A program made the position numbers and the translations under genes. Below are positions 1 through 13,487 of a stretch of DNA of 64,000 bases, piece by piece. The notes under the pieces were generated by a model that worked only from the letters and a program-made list of their open reading frames with translations, searched no databases and was not told the DNA's origin. The DNA comes from Aristolochia californica (Eukaryota; Streptophyta; Magnoliopsida; Piperales; Aristolochiaceae), in the NCBI GenBank assembly GCA_029961685.1, contig JARWKL010000004.1:21147610-21211609 (forward strand), in the 5' to 3' direction. Every line of letters begins with the position of its first letter. The first letter of the stretch is position 1.

Positions 1-1455
1 AAATGTAGAGAGAGATAATTCCAAAAATTGGTTGTACCTTTTAGGGATTGTAAACTATTTTTACTTTTTTTAAATCAAGTTCAGCAATCGTCGGGAAAAG
101 TGGAAGGGGGGGGGGGGATTTTTAATTGAGTGTTGACTACCAATCCATAAGTCATTCCTTAAAAAAATATAGCCCATTGTGCATGATAAATCACTTTATA
201 ATCATCTATGATTGTTAGATCAACTTATTGTAAATGGGCAAAATAATGGCTTGTTTGACTCGGGTAAATATCCCACCGCACGTTCACTTGGAAATTTAAA
301 GTTAGTATCTTTAAAAGGTTTGGATCCATAGGTCATTTCCATCTTTAACATGTTTCATGCTTGCATATCCATTGCATGCATATCCATTTTTTAAAACTTG
401 TGTAGAAAAATCTCTTTCTTATAAAATTCTGAGATATTAGGGTTGAACAAGTGGAATTTCCCAAACGTTGATAACAAAACTTTTCAGTTCATTTGTGGTG
501 GGAGAATAAATTTTCATTACTTACATTTGTTATTGCTTTAAATTTTTTCCATACATAAACTGTACAATTTTCATTTTTTTGTGATCTATTTACCTTTTAT
601 CTCTTCTTTTTTTTACGAGATGCAGGGAAAGTGAAATCTCAAGTTTTGATTGAAGAAAAAAGTATACATAAAAAATGGAAGTGCATAGTGCACAAATGTT
701 GAGAGAGATAATTCCAAAAAGTGTCTATAATTTTTAGGGATTGTAAACTCTTTTAAGTTTTTATATATCAGGTTCTGCAATCGTCGGGAAAAGGGGGAGG
801 GTGGGGATTTTTAATTGAGTGTTGAGCACCAATCCATAAGTCATTCCTTACAAAATATAGCTCATTAAGCATGATAAATCACTTAATAATCATATATGAT
901 CATTAGGTTAGGTTTTTGTAAATGGGCAAAATAATGGCTTGTTTGACTCGAGTAAATATCCGACCGCATGTTCACTTGGGAATTCAATGTTATTGTCTTT
1001 AAAACATTTGGATCTGTAGGTCATTTGTATCTTTACCTTTTTCAAGCATGCGTATCCATTTTTGAAAACATGTGTAGAAAAAACTTTTTTTTATTAAATT
1101 CCGAGCTATTAGGCTTAAAGTTGGGGAATTTCCCAAACTTGTATAACAAAACTTTTGTGTTCATTCGTGGTGTGTGAATAAATTTTGTTTACTTACATTT
1201 GTTATTGCCTTGATTTATTTCCATACATAAACTATAACATTTTCATTTTGTTACGATCAATTTGCCTTTTATCTCTTTTTTTGTTTACGACATGAAGGAA
1301 AAGTGAAAACTCAAATTTCGATTTATGAAGAAAGTATACATCTAAAAAAGAAATGCACAAGGGATAAATGTAGGGAGAGATACATCCAAAAGGTGTCTGT
1401 AATTTTTAGGGCTTGTAAACTCTTTTTTGTTTTTACATGTCAGGTTCAACAATCG
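1..1455. repeat. Satellite monomers, left-edge pair class
   Basis: Landmarks are at 91 and 784. The window starts inside a monomer. The copy from 91 to 784 is 693 bp, longer than usual, partly because of a small tandem duplication near 363-387 in which GCATATCCAT occurs twice, 15 bp apart. This copy also has a run of 12 Gs at 106-117. The next unit (784-1455) belongs to the same classes as the two-monomer repeat at 10-13.5 kb, sharing for example GTGCATAGTGCACAAATG near 680 and GATCTGTAGGTCATTTG near 1012. The 69-codon and 64-codon open stretches here are chance shadows of the monomer. Confidence 0.9.
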
Positions 1456-4128
1456 TCGGGAAAAGTGGCAGGCGGGGGATTTTTAACTGAGTGTTGAGTC
1501 CATATCCATAAGTCATTCCTTACAAAAATATAGCTCATTACGCATGATAAATCACTTTATAATCTTCTATGATAGTAAGGTCATGTTTTTTTAAATGGGC
1601 AAAATAATGGCATGTTTGACTCGAGTAAATATCCCAGCGCACGTTCATTTGGGAATTTAATGTTATTATCTTTAAAAGGTTTGGACCAGTAGGTCATTTG
1701 AATCTTTAACTTGTTTCAAGCATGCATATCCACTTTTTAAAACATATGTAGAAAAATCTCTTTCTTATTAAATTCCGAGATATTAGGCTTAAACTAGTGG
1801 AATTTTCAAAAATTGTATAACAAAACTTTTGGGTTCATTTCAGGTGTGTGAATAAATTTTCTTTACTTAGATTTGTTATTACCTTGATTTCTTCCCATAC
1901 TTAAACTCTAAAATTTTCATTTTGTTGTGATCTATTTGCCTTTTATCTCTTTTTTTTTTACGAGATGAAGGGAAAGTGAAAACTCTAGTTTTTCTTTAAG
2001 AAAAAAGTATACATCTTAAATGGAAATGCACAATGCACAAATGTAGAGAGAGATAATTCCAAAAAGTGTCTGTAATTTTTAGGGATTGTAAACTCTTTTT
2101 AATTTTTTATATATCATGTTCTGCAATCGTCGGGAAAAGGGGGATGGAGGGGATTTTTAACTGAGTGTTGACTCCAGATCCATAAGTGATTCATTACAAA
2201 AATATAGCCTGTTACGCATGACAAATAACTTTACAATCATCTATGATAGTTAGGTTAGCTTTTTGTAAATGGGCAAAATAATGGCTTGTCAAATCTGGGT
2301 AAATATCCCACCGCACGTTCACTAGGGAATTTAATGTTATTGTCTTTAAAATATTTGGATCCATCGGTCATTTGCATATTTAACATGTTTCAAGCATGCA
2401 TATCCATTTTTTAAAACAGGTGTAGAAAAATTTCTTTCTTATAAAATAAGAGCTATTATGGTTGAACTAGTGGAATTTTCCCAAACTTGGATAACTAAAC
2501 TTTTGTGTTCATTTGTGGTGTGTTAATAAATTTTATTTACTTAATTTTGTTATTGCTTTAAATTCTTTCCATACATAACCTCTAAAATTTTCATTTTGTT
2601 GTGATCTCTTTGCCTTTTATCTCTTTTTTTGTATACGAGATGAAGGGAAAGTGAAAATTCAAGTTTTGATTTAAGAAAAAATTATACATCTAAAATGGAA
2701 ATGCACAATGCAAATATTTAGAGAGAGAAAATTCCAAAAAGTGTCTGTAATTTTTAGGGATTGTAAACTCTTTTTAGTTTTTATATATCAGGTTCAGGAA
2801 TCGTCGAGAAAAGCGGCAAGCGGGGGATTTTTAATTGAGTGTTGACTCCCATTTCATAAGTCATTCCTTACAAAAATATAGCCCATTACCCATGATAAAT
2901 CAGTATACAATCGTCTAAGATCGTTAGGTTAACGTTTTTTTAAATGGGCAAAATAATGGCTTGTTTGACTCGGGAAAATATCCCATTGCACATTCATTTG
3001 AGAGTTTAAAGTTATTCTCTTTAAAAGGTTGGATCCATAGGTCATTTGAATCTTTAACATATTTCAAGCATGCATATCCTTTTTTTAAAACATGTGTAGA
3101 AAAATCTTTTTCTTATAAAATTTCGAGCTATTAGGGTTGAACTAGTGGAATCTCCCAATTTCTGTTAACAATTTGTTTTTGTTCATTTGTGCTGTGTGAA
3201 TAAATTTTCTTTACTTACAATTGTTATTGCTTTGAATTCTTTCCCTACATAAACTCTAAAATTTTCATTTTTTTTGTGATCTATTTGCCTTTTATCCCTT
3301 TTTTTGTTTACGAGATGAAGTGAAAATGAAAACTCAAGTTTTGATTTAAGAAAATAGTATACACCTAAAATGGAAATGCACAATATGAAAATGTAGAGAG
3401 ATATAATTCCAAAAAGTGCATGTAATTTTTAGGGCTTGTAAAATCTTTTTTGTTTATTATATATCAAGTTCTGCAATTGTCGGGAAAAGGGGGATGTAGG
3501 AGATTTTTAACAGAGTGTTGACTCCCAATCCATAAGTCATTCCTTAAAAAAATATAGCCCCTTACACACGATAAATAACTTTACAATCATCTATGACCGT
3601 TAGGTCAACTTTTTGTAAATGGGCAAACTAAGGGCTTGTTTGACTTGGGTAAATATCTCACCACGCGTTCACTTAGGAATTTAATGTTATTCTCATTATA
3701 AGGTTTGGATCCAAAGCTCATTTGCATCTTTAACATGTTTCTAGCATGCATATCCATTTTTTAAAACATGTGTTGAAAAATCTCTTTCTTTTAAATTTCC
3801 GAGCTATTAGAGTTGAACTAGTGGAATTTTCCCAAACTTGGATAACAAAACTTTTGTGTTTATATGTGGTGTGTCAATACATTTTCTTTACTAATATTAT
3901 TCTACCTTAAATTCTTTCCAAACATAAACGCTATTTGCCTTTTTTCTTTTTTTTTGTTTACGAGATGAAGGGAAAGTGAAAAATCAAGTTTTGATTTAAG
4001 AAAAAAGTATACATCTTAAATGTAAATGCACAATGCACAAATTTAGAGAGAGATAATTCCAAAAGCTGTTTGTAATTTTTAGGGGTTGTAAACTCTTTTT
4101 AGTTTTTATATTTCAGGTTCTACAATCT
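1456..4128. repeat. Satellite block present again 17,155 bp downstream
   Basis: Landmarks are at 1456, 2130, 2804 and 3480; the next, at 4129, belongs to the same run. Each differs from its partner at 18611, 19286, 19961, 20634 and 21284 by 17,154-17,157 bp. Class-specific variants are shared in order: GGATGGAGGGG after the landmark (2140 and 19296), CTTGTCAAA in place of CTTGTTTGA, GGCAAGCGGGGG (2815 and 19972), AACAGAGTG (3509 and 20662), GGGCAAACTAAGGGCTTG (3622 and 20776), and a deletion of about 24 bp before CTATTTGCC near 3925 and 21085. The homologous stretch probably starts after about 1650, because the first part of the downstream copy resembles a different class (see 18611). Confidence 0.88.
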
Positions 4129-7100
4129 TCGGGAAAAGGGGGAGGTGGGTGGTTTTTAACTGAGTGTTGACTACCACTCCATAAGTCATTCTTAAAAAAA
4201 TATAGCCCGTTACTCGTGATAAATAACTTTTCAATCATCCATGATCATTAGGTCAACTTTTTGTAAATGGGCAAAATAATGGCTTATTTGACTCGGGAAA
4301 ATATCCCACCGCACGTTCATTTGGGAGTTTAAAGTTATTCTCTTTAAAAAGATTGGATCCATAGGTCATTTGAATCTTTAACATGTTTCAAGCTTGCATA
4401 TCATATTTTTAAAACATGTGTAGAAAAATCTCTTTCTTATAAAATTCCGAGCTATTAGGGTTGAACTAGTGGAATTTCCCAAACTTGCATAACAAAACTT
4501 TGTGTTCATATTTGGTGTGTGAATAAATTTTCTTTACTTACATTTGTTATTTCATTATATTCTTTCCATACATAAACTCTAAAATTTTCATTTTGTTGTG
4601 ATTTATTTGCCTTTTATCTCTTTTTTTGTTTACGAGATGAAGTGAAAGTGAAAAGTCATGTTTTGATTTAAGAAAAAAGTATACATCTAAAATGGAAATG
4701 CACATTGCACAAATTTAGAGAGAGATAATTCCAAAAGTAGTCTGTAATTTTTAGGGATTGTAAACTCTTTTTAGTTTTTATATATCAGGTTCGGTAATTG
4801 TCGGGAAAAAGGGAGGCGGGGGATTTTTAACTCAGTGTTGACTCCCAATCCATAAGTGATTCCTTACAAAAATATAGCCCGTTATGCATGATAAATCATT
4901 TTACAATCATTTATGTTTGTTAGGTCAGCTTTTAGTAATTGGGAAAAATAATGGCTTGTTTGAGTCGAGTAAATATCTCATCGAATGTTCACCTGGGAAT
5001 TTAATGTTATTATCTTCAAAATGTTTGGATCAATACTTCATTTTCATCTTTAACATGATTCAAGCATGCATATTGATTTTTTAAAACATGATTAGAAAAA
5101 TCTCTTTCTTATAAAATTCCGAGCTATTAGGGTAGAACTGGTGGAATTTCCTAAATGTGGATAACAAAACTTTTGTGTTCATTTTTGGGGTGTGAATAAA
5201 TTTTCTTTACTTACTTTTGTTATTGTTTTCAATTCTTCCGATACAAAAACTGTAAAATTTTTATTTTGTTGTGATCTATTTTCCTTTTATCTCTTTTTAT
5301 GTTTACGAGATGAAGGGAATGTGAAAACTCAAGTTTTGATTTAAGAAAAAAGTTTACATTTAAAATGGAAATGCACAATGCACAAATGTAGAGAAAGATA
5401 ATTCCAAAAAGTGTCTATAATTTTTAGGGAATGTAAACTCTTTTTAGTTTTTATATATATGGTTTTGCAATCGTCGGGAAAAGGGGGAGGTGGGGGATTT
5501 TTAACTGAGTGTTGACTCCCACTCCATAAGTAATTCCTTACAAAAATATAGCCTCTTACGCATGATAAATAACGTTACCATCAATTATGATCATTTGGTC
5601 AACTTTTTTTAATTGGGAAAAAAAACTGCTTGTTTGACTTGGGTAAAAATCTCACCGCATGTTCACTTGGGTATTTAATGTTATTCTCTTTAAAAGGTTT
5701 GAATCCATCGGTCATTTGCATCTTTAACATGTTCCAAGCATGCATATCCATTTTTTAAAACATGTGCAGAAAAATCTCTTTCTAATAAAATTCCAAGCTA
5801 TTAGGTTTGAACTAGTGGAATTTCCTAAACTAGGATAATAAAACTTTTGTTTTCATTTGTGGTGTGTGAATAAATTTTCTTTACTTACATTTTTTATTGC
5901 TTTAAATTCTTACCATACATAAACTCTAAAATTTTCATTTTTTAGTGATCTATTTGACTTTTATCTCTTTTTTTGTTTACGAGATGAAGGGAAAGTGTAA
6001 ACTCAAGTTTTGATTTCAGAAAAAATTTTACTTCTAAAATTGAAATGCACAATGCATAAATGTAGAAAGAGATAATTCCAAAAAGTATCTATCATTTTTA
6101 GGGATTGTAACTGTTTTTAGTTTTTTATATATCAGGTTCTGCAATCGTCGAAAAAACGGGGAGGAGGCGGATTTTTAACAGTGTTGACTCCCAATCCTTA
6201 AGTCATTCCATAAAATAATATTGCCCGTTACACATGATAAATCACTTTACAATCATCTATGATCGTTAAGTCAGCTTTTTGTAAACGGGCAAAATAATTG
6301 CTTGTTTGACTCGGGTAAATATCCCACCGCACGTTCACTTGGGAATTTAATGTTATTCTCTTTAAAAGGTTTGGATCCATATGTCATTTTCATCTTTAAC
6401 ATTTTTCAAGCATGCATATCCATTTTTTAAATCATGTGAAGAAAAATCTCTTTCATATAAAATTCCGAGCTATTAGGGTTGGACTAGTCGAATTTCCCAA
6501 ACTTGGAGAACAAAATTTTTGTGTTCACTTGTAGTGTGTACCTAAATTTTCATTACTTACATTTTTTATTGCTTTAAATACTTTCCATATGTAAACTCTA
6601 AAAATTTCATTTTGTTGTGATCTATTTGCCTTTTATCTCTTTTTTGTTTGCTAGATGAAGCAAAAGTGGAAACTCAAGTTTTGATTTAAGAAAAAAATAT
6701 ACATCTAAAATGGAAATGTACAATGCACAAATGTCGGGAAAGATAATTCCAAAAAGTGTGTGTAATTTTTAGGGATTGAAAACTCTTTTTAGTTTTTAAA
6801 TATCAAGTTCTGCAATCGTCGGGAAAAGGGGGAGGCAGGGGTTTGTTAACTGAATGTTGACTCCCAATCCATAAGTCATTCCATACAAAAATAAAGGCCA
6901 TTATGCATGATAAATCACTTTAAAATCATCGGTAATTGTTAGGTCAAATTTTTGTAAATGGGAAAAATCATGGCATGTTTGACTCGCGTAAATATCCCAC
7001 CGCACGTTCACTTGGGAATTTAATGTTATTATCTTTTAGAGGTTTGGATCCATAGGTGATTTGCATCTTTAACATGTTTCAGGCATGCATATCCATTTTT

Positions 7101-10100
7101 TAAAACATGTGTAGAAAAATCTTTCTTATAAAATTCAGAGCTAATAAGGTTGAACAAGTGGAATTTCCCAAACTTGGATAACAAAACTTTCTTTTCATTT
7201 GTGGTGTGAGAATAAATTTTCTTTACTTACATTAGTTATTGATTTCAATTCTTTCCATACATAAACTCTAAAATTTTCATTTTTTTGTGCTCTATTGCCT
7301 TTTATCTCTTTTTTTGTTTACGAGATGAAGGGAAAGTGAAAACTCTAGTTTTGATATAAGAAAAAAGTATACATCTAAAATGGAAATGCACAATGCACAA
7401 ATGTAGAGAGATTTAATTCAAAAAAGTGGCAGTAATTTTTAGGGATAGTAAACTTTTTTTTGTTTTAATATGTAATGTTTTGCTATCGTCGAGAAAAGGG
7501 GGAGGCGGGCAATTTTTAACTGTGTTGAAACCCAATCCATCAGTCATTCCTTACAAAACATATCGATCGTTACGCACGATAAATCACTTTGCAATCATCT
7601 ATGATCGTTACGTCAAATTTTTGTAAAAGGGCAAAATAATGACTTGTTTGACTCGGGTAAATATCCCACCGAACTTTCACTTGGGAATTTAATGTTATTA
7701 TCTTTAAAATGTTTGGATCCGTAGGTCATTTGCATCTTTAACATGTTTCATGCATGCATATCCATTTTTAAAACATGTGTAGAAAAATCTCTTTCTTATA
7801 AAATTCCGAGCTATTAGGGTTGAACTAGTGGAATTTCACGAACTTGTATAACAAAAATTTTGTGTTCATTTGTGGTGTGTGAGTAAATTTTATTTATTTA
7901 CATTTTTTATTGCTTTAAATTCTTTCCTTACATAAACTCTAAAATTTTCATTTTTTTGTTATCTATTTGCCTTTTATCTCTTTTTTTGTTTACGAGATGA
8001 AGGGAAAGTCAAAAATCAAGTTTTTATTTAAGAAAAAAGTATACATATAAATGGAAATGCACAATGCATAAATGTAGAGAGAGATACTTCCAAAAAGTGC
8101 CTGTAATTTTTAGGGATTGTAAACTCTTTTTAGGTTTTATATATCAAGTTCTGCAATCGTGGGAAAAAGGGGGAGGTGGGTGATTTTTAACTGAATGTTG
8201 ACTCCCAATACATTAGTCATTCCATACAAGAAAATAGCCCGTTACGCATGATAAATCACTTTATAATCATCTATGATCGTTAGGTCAGCTTTTTGTAAAT
8301 GGGCAAAATAATGGCTTGTTTGACTCGGGTAAATATCCCACTACACGTTCACTTGGGAATTTAATTTTATTATCTTTAAAAGGTTTGGATCCATAGGTCA
8401 TTTGCATCTTTAACATGTTTCAAGTATGCATATCCATTTTTTAAAACATGTGTAAAAAAATCTCTTTCTGATTAAATTCCGAGTTATTAGGGTTGAACAA
8501 GTGGAATTTCCAAAACTTAGATAACAAAACCTTTTTGTTCAATTGTGGTATGATAATAAATTTTCTTTTCTTACATTTTTTGTTGCTTTAAATTATTTCC
8601 ATACTTAAACTCTAAAATTTTCATTTTATTGTGATCTATTTGCCTTTTATCTCTTCTTTATTTGACGAGATGAAGGGAAAGTCAACACTTAAGTTTTGAT
8701 TTAAGAAAAAAGTATACATCTAAAATTGAAATGCACAATGCACAAATTTAGAGAGAGATAATTCTAAAAAGTGTCTATAAGTTGTAGGGATTGTAAACTC
8801 TTTTTAGTTTTTATATATCAGGTTCTACAATCGTTGCGAAAAGGGGGAGGCGGGAGATTTTTAGCTAAGTGTTGACTCCCATTCCATAAGTCATTCTTTA
8901 AAAAAATATAGCCCGTTACACTTGGTAAATAACTTTATAATCATCTATGATCGTTAGGTCAGCCCTTTGTAATTGTGCAAAATAATGACTTGTTTGACTC
9001 GGGTAAATATCCCACCGAACGTTCACTTGGGAATTTAATGTTGTTATCTTTAAAAAGGTTGGATCAATAGGTCATTTGCATCTTCAACATGTTTCAAGCA
9101 TGGATATCCATTTTTTAAAACATTTTTAGAAAAATCTCTTTCTTATAAAATTTTGAGCTATTTGGGTTGAACTAGTGGAATTTCTCAAACTTGGATAACA
9201 AAACTTTTGTGTTCATTTGTGGTGTTGGAATAAGTTTTCTTTATTATATCCATACATAAACTCTAAAATTTTCATTTTATGTGATCTATTTGCCTTTAAT
9301 CTTTTTTTTTTACGATATGAAGGGAAAGTGAAAACTCAAGTTTTGATTTAAGAAAAATTTATTCGTCTAAAATGGAAATGCACAATGCACAAATCTAGAG
9401 AGAGATAATTCCAAAAAGTGGCAGTAATTTTTAGGGATTGTAAACGCTTTCTTGTTTTTATATATAAAGTTTTGCAATCGTCGGGAAAAGGAGGAGTAAG
9501 GGGATTTTTAACTAAGTGTTGACACCCTATCCATCAGTCATTCCATAAAAAAATATAGCCCGTTATGCATGATAAATCACTTTTTAATCATCTATGATCG
9601 TTACATCAACTTTTTGTAAATGGGCAAAAAATAGCTTGTTTGACTAGGGTAAATACCCACCGAACGTTCACTTGGCAATTTAACGTTATTATCTTTAAAA
9701 TGTTTGGATCCATAGGTCTTTTGCATCTCTATTATGTTTCAATCAAGGATATCCATTTTTTAAAACATATGTAGAAAAATCTCTTTCTTATTAAATTTCG
9801 AGCTATTAGGGTTGAACTACTGGAATTTCCCAAACTTGCACAACAAACCTTTTGTGTTCATCTGTGGTGTGTGACTAAATTTTGTTTCCTAACATTTTTT
9901 ATTTCTATAAATTATTTCCATACATAAACTCTAAAATTTTCATTTTGTTCTGATCTATTTGTCTTTTATCTCTTTTTTTGTTTACGAGATGAAGGCAAAG
10001 TCAAAACTCAAGTTTTTATTTAAGAAAAAAGTATACATCTAAAATGGAAATCCACAATGCACAAATGTAGAGAGAGATAATTCTAAAATGTACCTATAAT

Positions 10101-10152
10101 TTTTAGGCATTGTAAACTCTTTTTTGTTTTTATATATCAAGTTTTGCAATCG
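4129..10152. repeat. Diverged satellite monomers with a three-monomer repeat
   Basis: Landmarks are at 4129, 4801, 5474, 6148, 6819, 7489, 8160, 8834 and 9481. The copy at 7489 resembles that at 9481: both follow AAGTGGCAGTAATTTTTAGG and share CCATCAGTCATTCC. The copy at 8160 resembles that at 10153, with AGTCAAAA and AAGTTTTTATTTAAG just upstream. Offsets are 1992 and 1993 bp, so a three-monomer unit was duplicated. The copy starting at 8834 is 647 bp long because of a deletion near 9240, where CTTTATTATATCC lacks the usual stretch between the two T/A-rich words. Monomers at 5474 and 6148 have partial copies near 17.33-18.05 kb, and 8834 has one near 18.06-18.35 kb. Confidence 0.85.
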
Positions 10153-13100
10153 TCGGGAAAAAAAGGGATGCGGAGAATTTTTAACTAAGTGTTGACTCCC
10201 AATATATAAGTCATTCCTTAAAAAAATATAGCCCGTTACGCATGATAAATCACTTTATAATCATCTAGGATCGTTAGGTCAACTTTTTGTAAGTGGGCAA
10301 AATAATGGCTTGTTTGACTTGGGTAAATATCCCACCGCACGTTCACTTGGGAATTTAATGTTATTGTCTTTAAAACGTTTGGATCTGTAGGTCATTTGCA
10401 TCTTTAAATTTTTTCAAGCATACGTATCCATTTTTGAAAACATGTGTAGAAAAATCTTTTTCTAATTAAATTCCAAGCTATTACGCTTAAACGAGTGGAA
10501 TTTCCCAAACTTGTATAAAAAACTTTTGTGTTCATTTGTTGTGTGTGAATAAATTTTGTTCACATAAATTTTTTATTGCCTTGATTTTATTTCCATACAT
10601 AAACTATAAAATTTTCATTTTGTTGTGATCAATTTGCCTTTTATCTCTTTTTTTCTTTACGATAAGAAGGAAAAGTGAAACCTCAAGCTTTGATTTAAGA
10701 AAAAAGTATACATCTAAAATGGAAATGCACAATGCATAAATGTAAGGAGAGATACATCCAAAAGTTGTCTGTAATTTTTAGGGATTTTAAACTCTTTTTA
10801 GTTTTTACATGTCAACAATCGTCGGGAAAAGTGGCAGGCAGGGGATTTTTAGCCTGAGTGATGACTCCCAATCCATAAGTCATTCCTTACAAAAATATAG
10901 CCCGTTAAGCTTGACAAATCAATTTATAATCATCTATGATTGTTAGGTAAGCTTTTTGTAAATGCGTAAAGTAATTGCTTGTTTGACTCAGGCAAAATAT
11001 CCCACCGCACTCACTTGGGAATTTAATGTTATTCTCTTTAAAGGTTTGGATCCATAGCTCATTTGCATCTTTAACATGTTTCAAGCATGCATATCAAATT
11101 TTTAAAACATGTGTAGAAAAATCCCTTTCTTATAAAATTCCGAGCTATTAGGGTTGAACAAGTGGAATTTCCCAAACCTGGATAACAAAACTTTTCTATT
11201 CATTTGTGGTGGGAGAATAAATTTTCTCTACTTAAATTTTTTATTTCTTTAAATTCTTTCCATACATAAAATCTAAAATTTTCATTTTGTTGTGATCTGT
11301 TTACCTTTTATTTCTTCTTTTTTTACAACATGCAGGAATAGTGAAATCTCAAGTTTTGATTCAAGAAAAAAGTATAAATAAAAAATGGAAGTGCACAGTG
11401 CACAAATGTAGAGAGAGATAATTTCCAAAATTGTCTGTAATATTTAGGGATTGTAAACTTTTTTTAGTTTTTATATATCTGGTTCTGCAATTGTCGAGAA
11501 AAGGGGGAGGCAGGGGATTTTTAACTGAGTGTTGAGTCCCATTCCATAAGTCATTACTTAAAAAAATATAGCTCATTACGCATGATAAATCACTTTATAA
11601 TCATCTATGATTATTAGGTCAGGTTTTTGAAAATGGGCAAAATAATGGCTTGTTTGACTCGGGTAAATATCCCACCGCACGTTCACTTGGGAATTTAATG
11701 TTATTATCTTTAAAAGGTTTGGATATGTAGGTGATTTGCATCTTTAACTTGTTTCATGCATGCGTATCCATTTTTTAAAAGATGTGTAGAAAATCCTTTT
11801 CTTATTAAATTCAGAGCTATTAGGCTTAAACTAGTGGAATTTCCCAAACTTGTATAACAAAACTTTTGTGTTCATTTGTGGTGTGTGAATAAATTTTCTT
11901 TTCTTACATTTGTTGTTGCCTTGATTTATTTCCATATATAAACTGTAAAGTTTTCATTTTGCTGTGATCAATTTACCTTTTATCTCGTTTTTTGTTTACA
12001 ACATGAAGGAAAAGGGAAAAATCAAGTTTTGATTTATGAAAAAAGAGTACTTCTAAAATGGAAATGCATAATGTATAAATGTAGGGAGAGACACATCGAA
12101 AAGGTGTCTGTAATTTTTGGGATTGTAAACTCTTTTTAGTTTTTACATCTCAGGTTCAACATTTACCGGGAAAAGTGGCAGACTGGGGATTTTTAACTGA
12201 GTGTTGACTCCCAATCCATAAGTCATTCCTTACAAAAATATATCCCGTTAAGCTTGATAAATCAATTTATAATCATCTATGATTGATAGGTCAGGTTTTT
12301 GTAAATACGTAAAGTAATTGCTTGTTTGACTCGGGTAAATATCCCACCACACGTTCACTTGTGAATTTAATGTTATTCTCTTTAAAAAGTTTGGATCCAT
12401 AGGTCATTTGCATCTTTAACAAGTTCAAGCATGCATATCAATTTTTTAAAACATGTGTAGAAAAATCTCTTTCTTATAAAATTCCTAGCTATTAGGGTTG
12501 AACAAGTGGAATTTGACAAACATGGATAACAAAAATTTTGTGTTAATTTGTGGGGGGAGAATAAATTTTCTTTACTTAAATTTGTTATTGCTTTAAATTA
12601 TTTCCATACATAAACTCTATAATTTTCATTTTGTTGTGATCTATTTTTCTTTTATCTTTTTTTTTTACGAGATGCACGGAAAGTGAAATCTCAAGTTTTG
12701 ATTGAAGAAAAAAGTATACATAAAAAAAGGAAGTGCACATAGTGCACAAATGTAGAGATAGATAATTCCAAAAAGTGTTTGTAATTTTTAGGGATTGTAA
12801 ACTCTTTTCAATTTTTATATATATGATTTTGCAATCGTTGGGATAAGCTGAAGGCGGGGGATTTTTAACTGAGTCTTGAGTCCGAATCTATAAGTCATTC
12901 CTTACAAAAAATATAGCTCATTACGCATGATAAATCACTTTATAATCATCTATGATCATTAGATCAGGTTTTTGTAAATGGGAAAAATAATGGCTTGTTT
13001 GACTCAGGTAAATATCCCACCGCATGTTCACTTGGGAATATAATGTTATTATCTTTAAAAGGTTTGGATCTGTAGGTCATTTGCATCTTTAACTAGTTTC

Positions 13101-13487
13101 AAGCATGCGTATCCATTTTTTCTTATTAAATTTCAAGGTATTAGGCTTAAACTAGCGAAATTTCCAAAACTTGTATAACAAAACTTTTGTGTTCATTTGT
13201 GGTGTGTGAATAAATTTTGTTTACTTACATTTTTTATTGCCTTGATTTATTTCCATACATAAAATGTAAAATTTTCATTTAGCTATTATCAATTTTCCTT
13301 TTATCTCTTTTTTTGTTTATGACATGAAGGAAAAGTGAAAACCCAAGTTTTGATTTATAAAAAAAGTATACATCTAAAATTGAAATGAGCAAAGAATAAA
13401 TGTATGGAGAGATACATCCAAAAGGTGTCTGTAATTTTTAGGGATTGTAAACGCTTTTTAGTTTTTACATGTCAGGTTGAGAAATCG
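10153..13487. repeat. Two-monomer higher-order repeat, 1344 bp
   Basis: Landmarks are at 10153, 10822, 11494, 12166 and 12838. The classes alternate. The 10822 and 12166 copies, and the 13488 copy that follows, have GTGGCAG or GTGGCAAG after the landmark, TGTAAATGCGTAAAGTAAT-like sequence and GTTTTTACAT before the landmark. The 11494 and 12838 copies share a GTGCACA-GTGCACAAATG start, ATAGCTCATTACGCATG and GGATATGTAGG or GGATCTGTAGG. Both pairs are exactly 1344 bp apart (10822 to 12166, 11494 to 12838). The final unit is 650 bp, with about 22 bp lost near 13118 where CCATTTTTTCTTATTAAAT skips the AACATGTGTAGAAAAATCT segment. Confidence 0.88.

Noticed and set aside
720..800. TATA-like TTTTTATATATCAGG before the landmark and AATAAA in each monomer as promoter and poly(A) signals
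   Set aside because: Such words are expected in AT-rich DNA. No gene or consistent transcription unit lies between them.
5640..5660. CENP-B-box-like similarity around TTGTTTGACTCGGGT in each monomer
   Set aside because: The A-NN-CGGG part fits but two of the four TTCG bases do not. The box is established for mammals, and chance matching is likely.
8100..8120. Single TTTAGGG words in most monomers (TTTTTAGGGATTG) as interstitial telomere DNA
   Set aside because: One unit only, part of the ordinary monomer consensus. Only the four multi-unit tracts were kept.
11361..11576. Recurring minus-strand open frames of 64-71 codons (also near 26920, 40617, 41963) with similar peptides rich in His, Phe and Pro
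   Set aside because: They are similar because they read the same monomer segment across the G-rich block. The frame shifts or stops in most of the 98 copies, so no selection for coding is visible.
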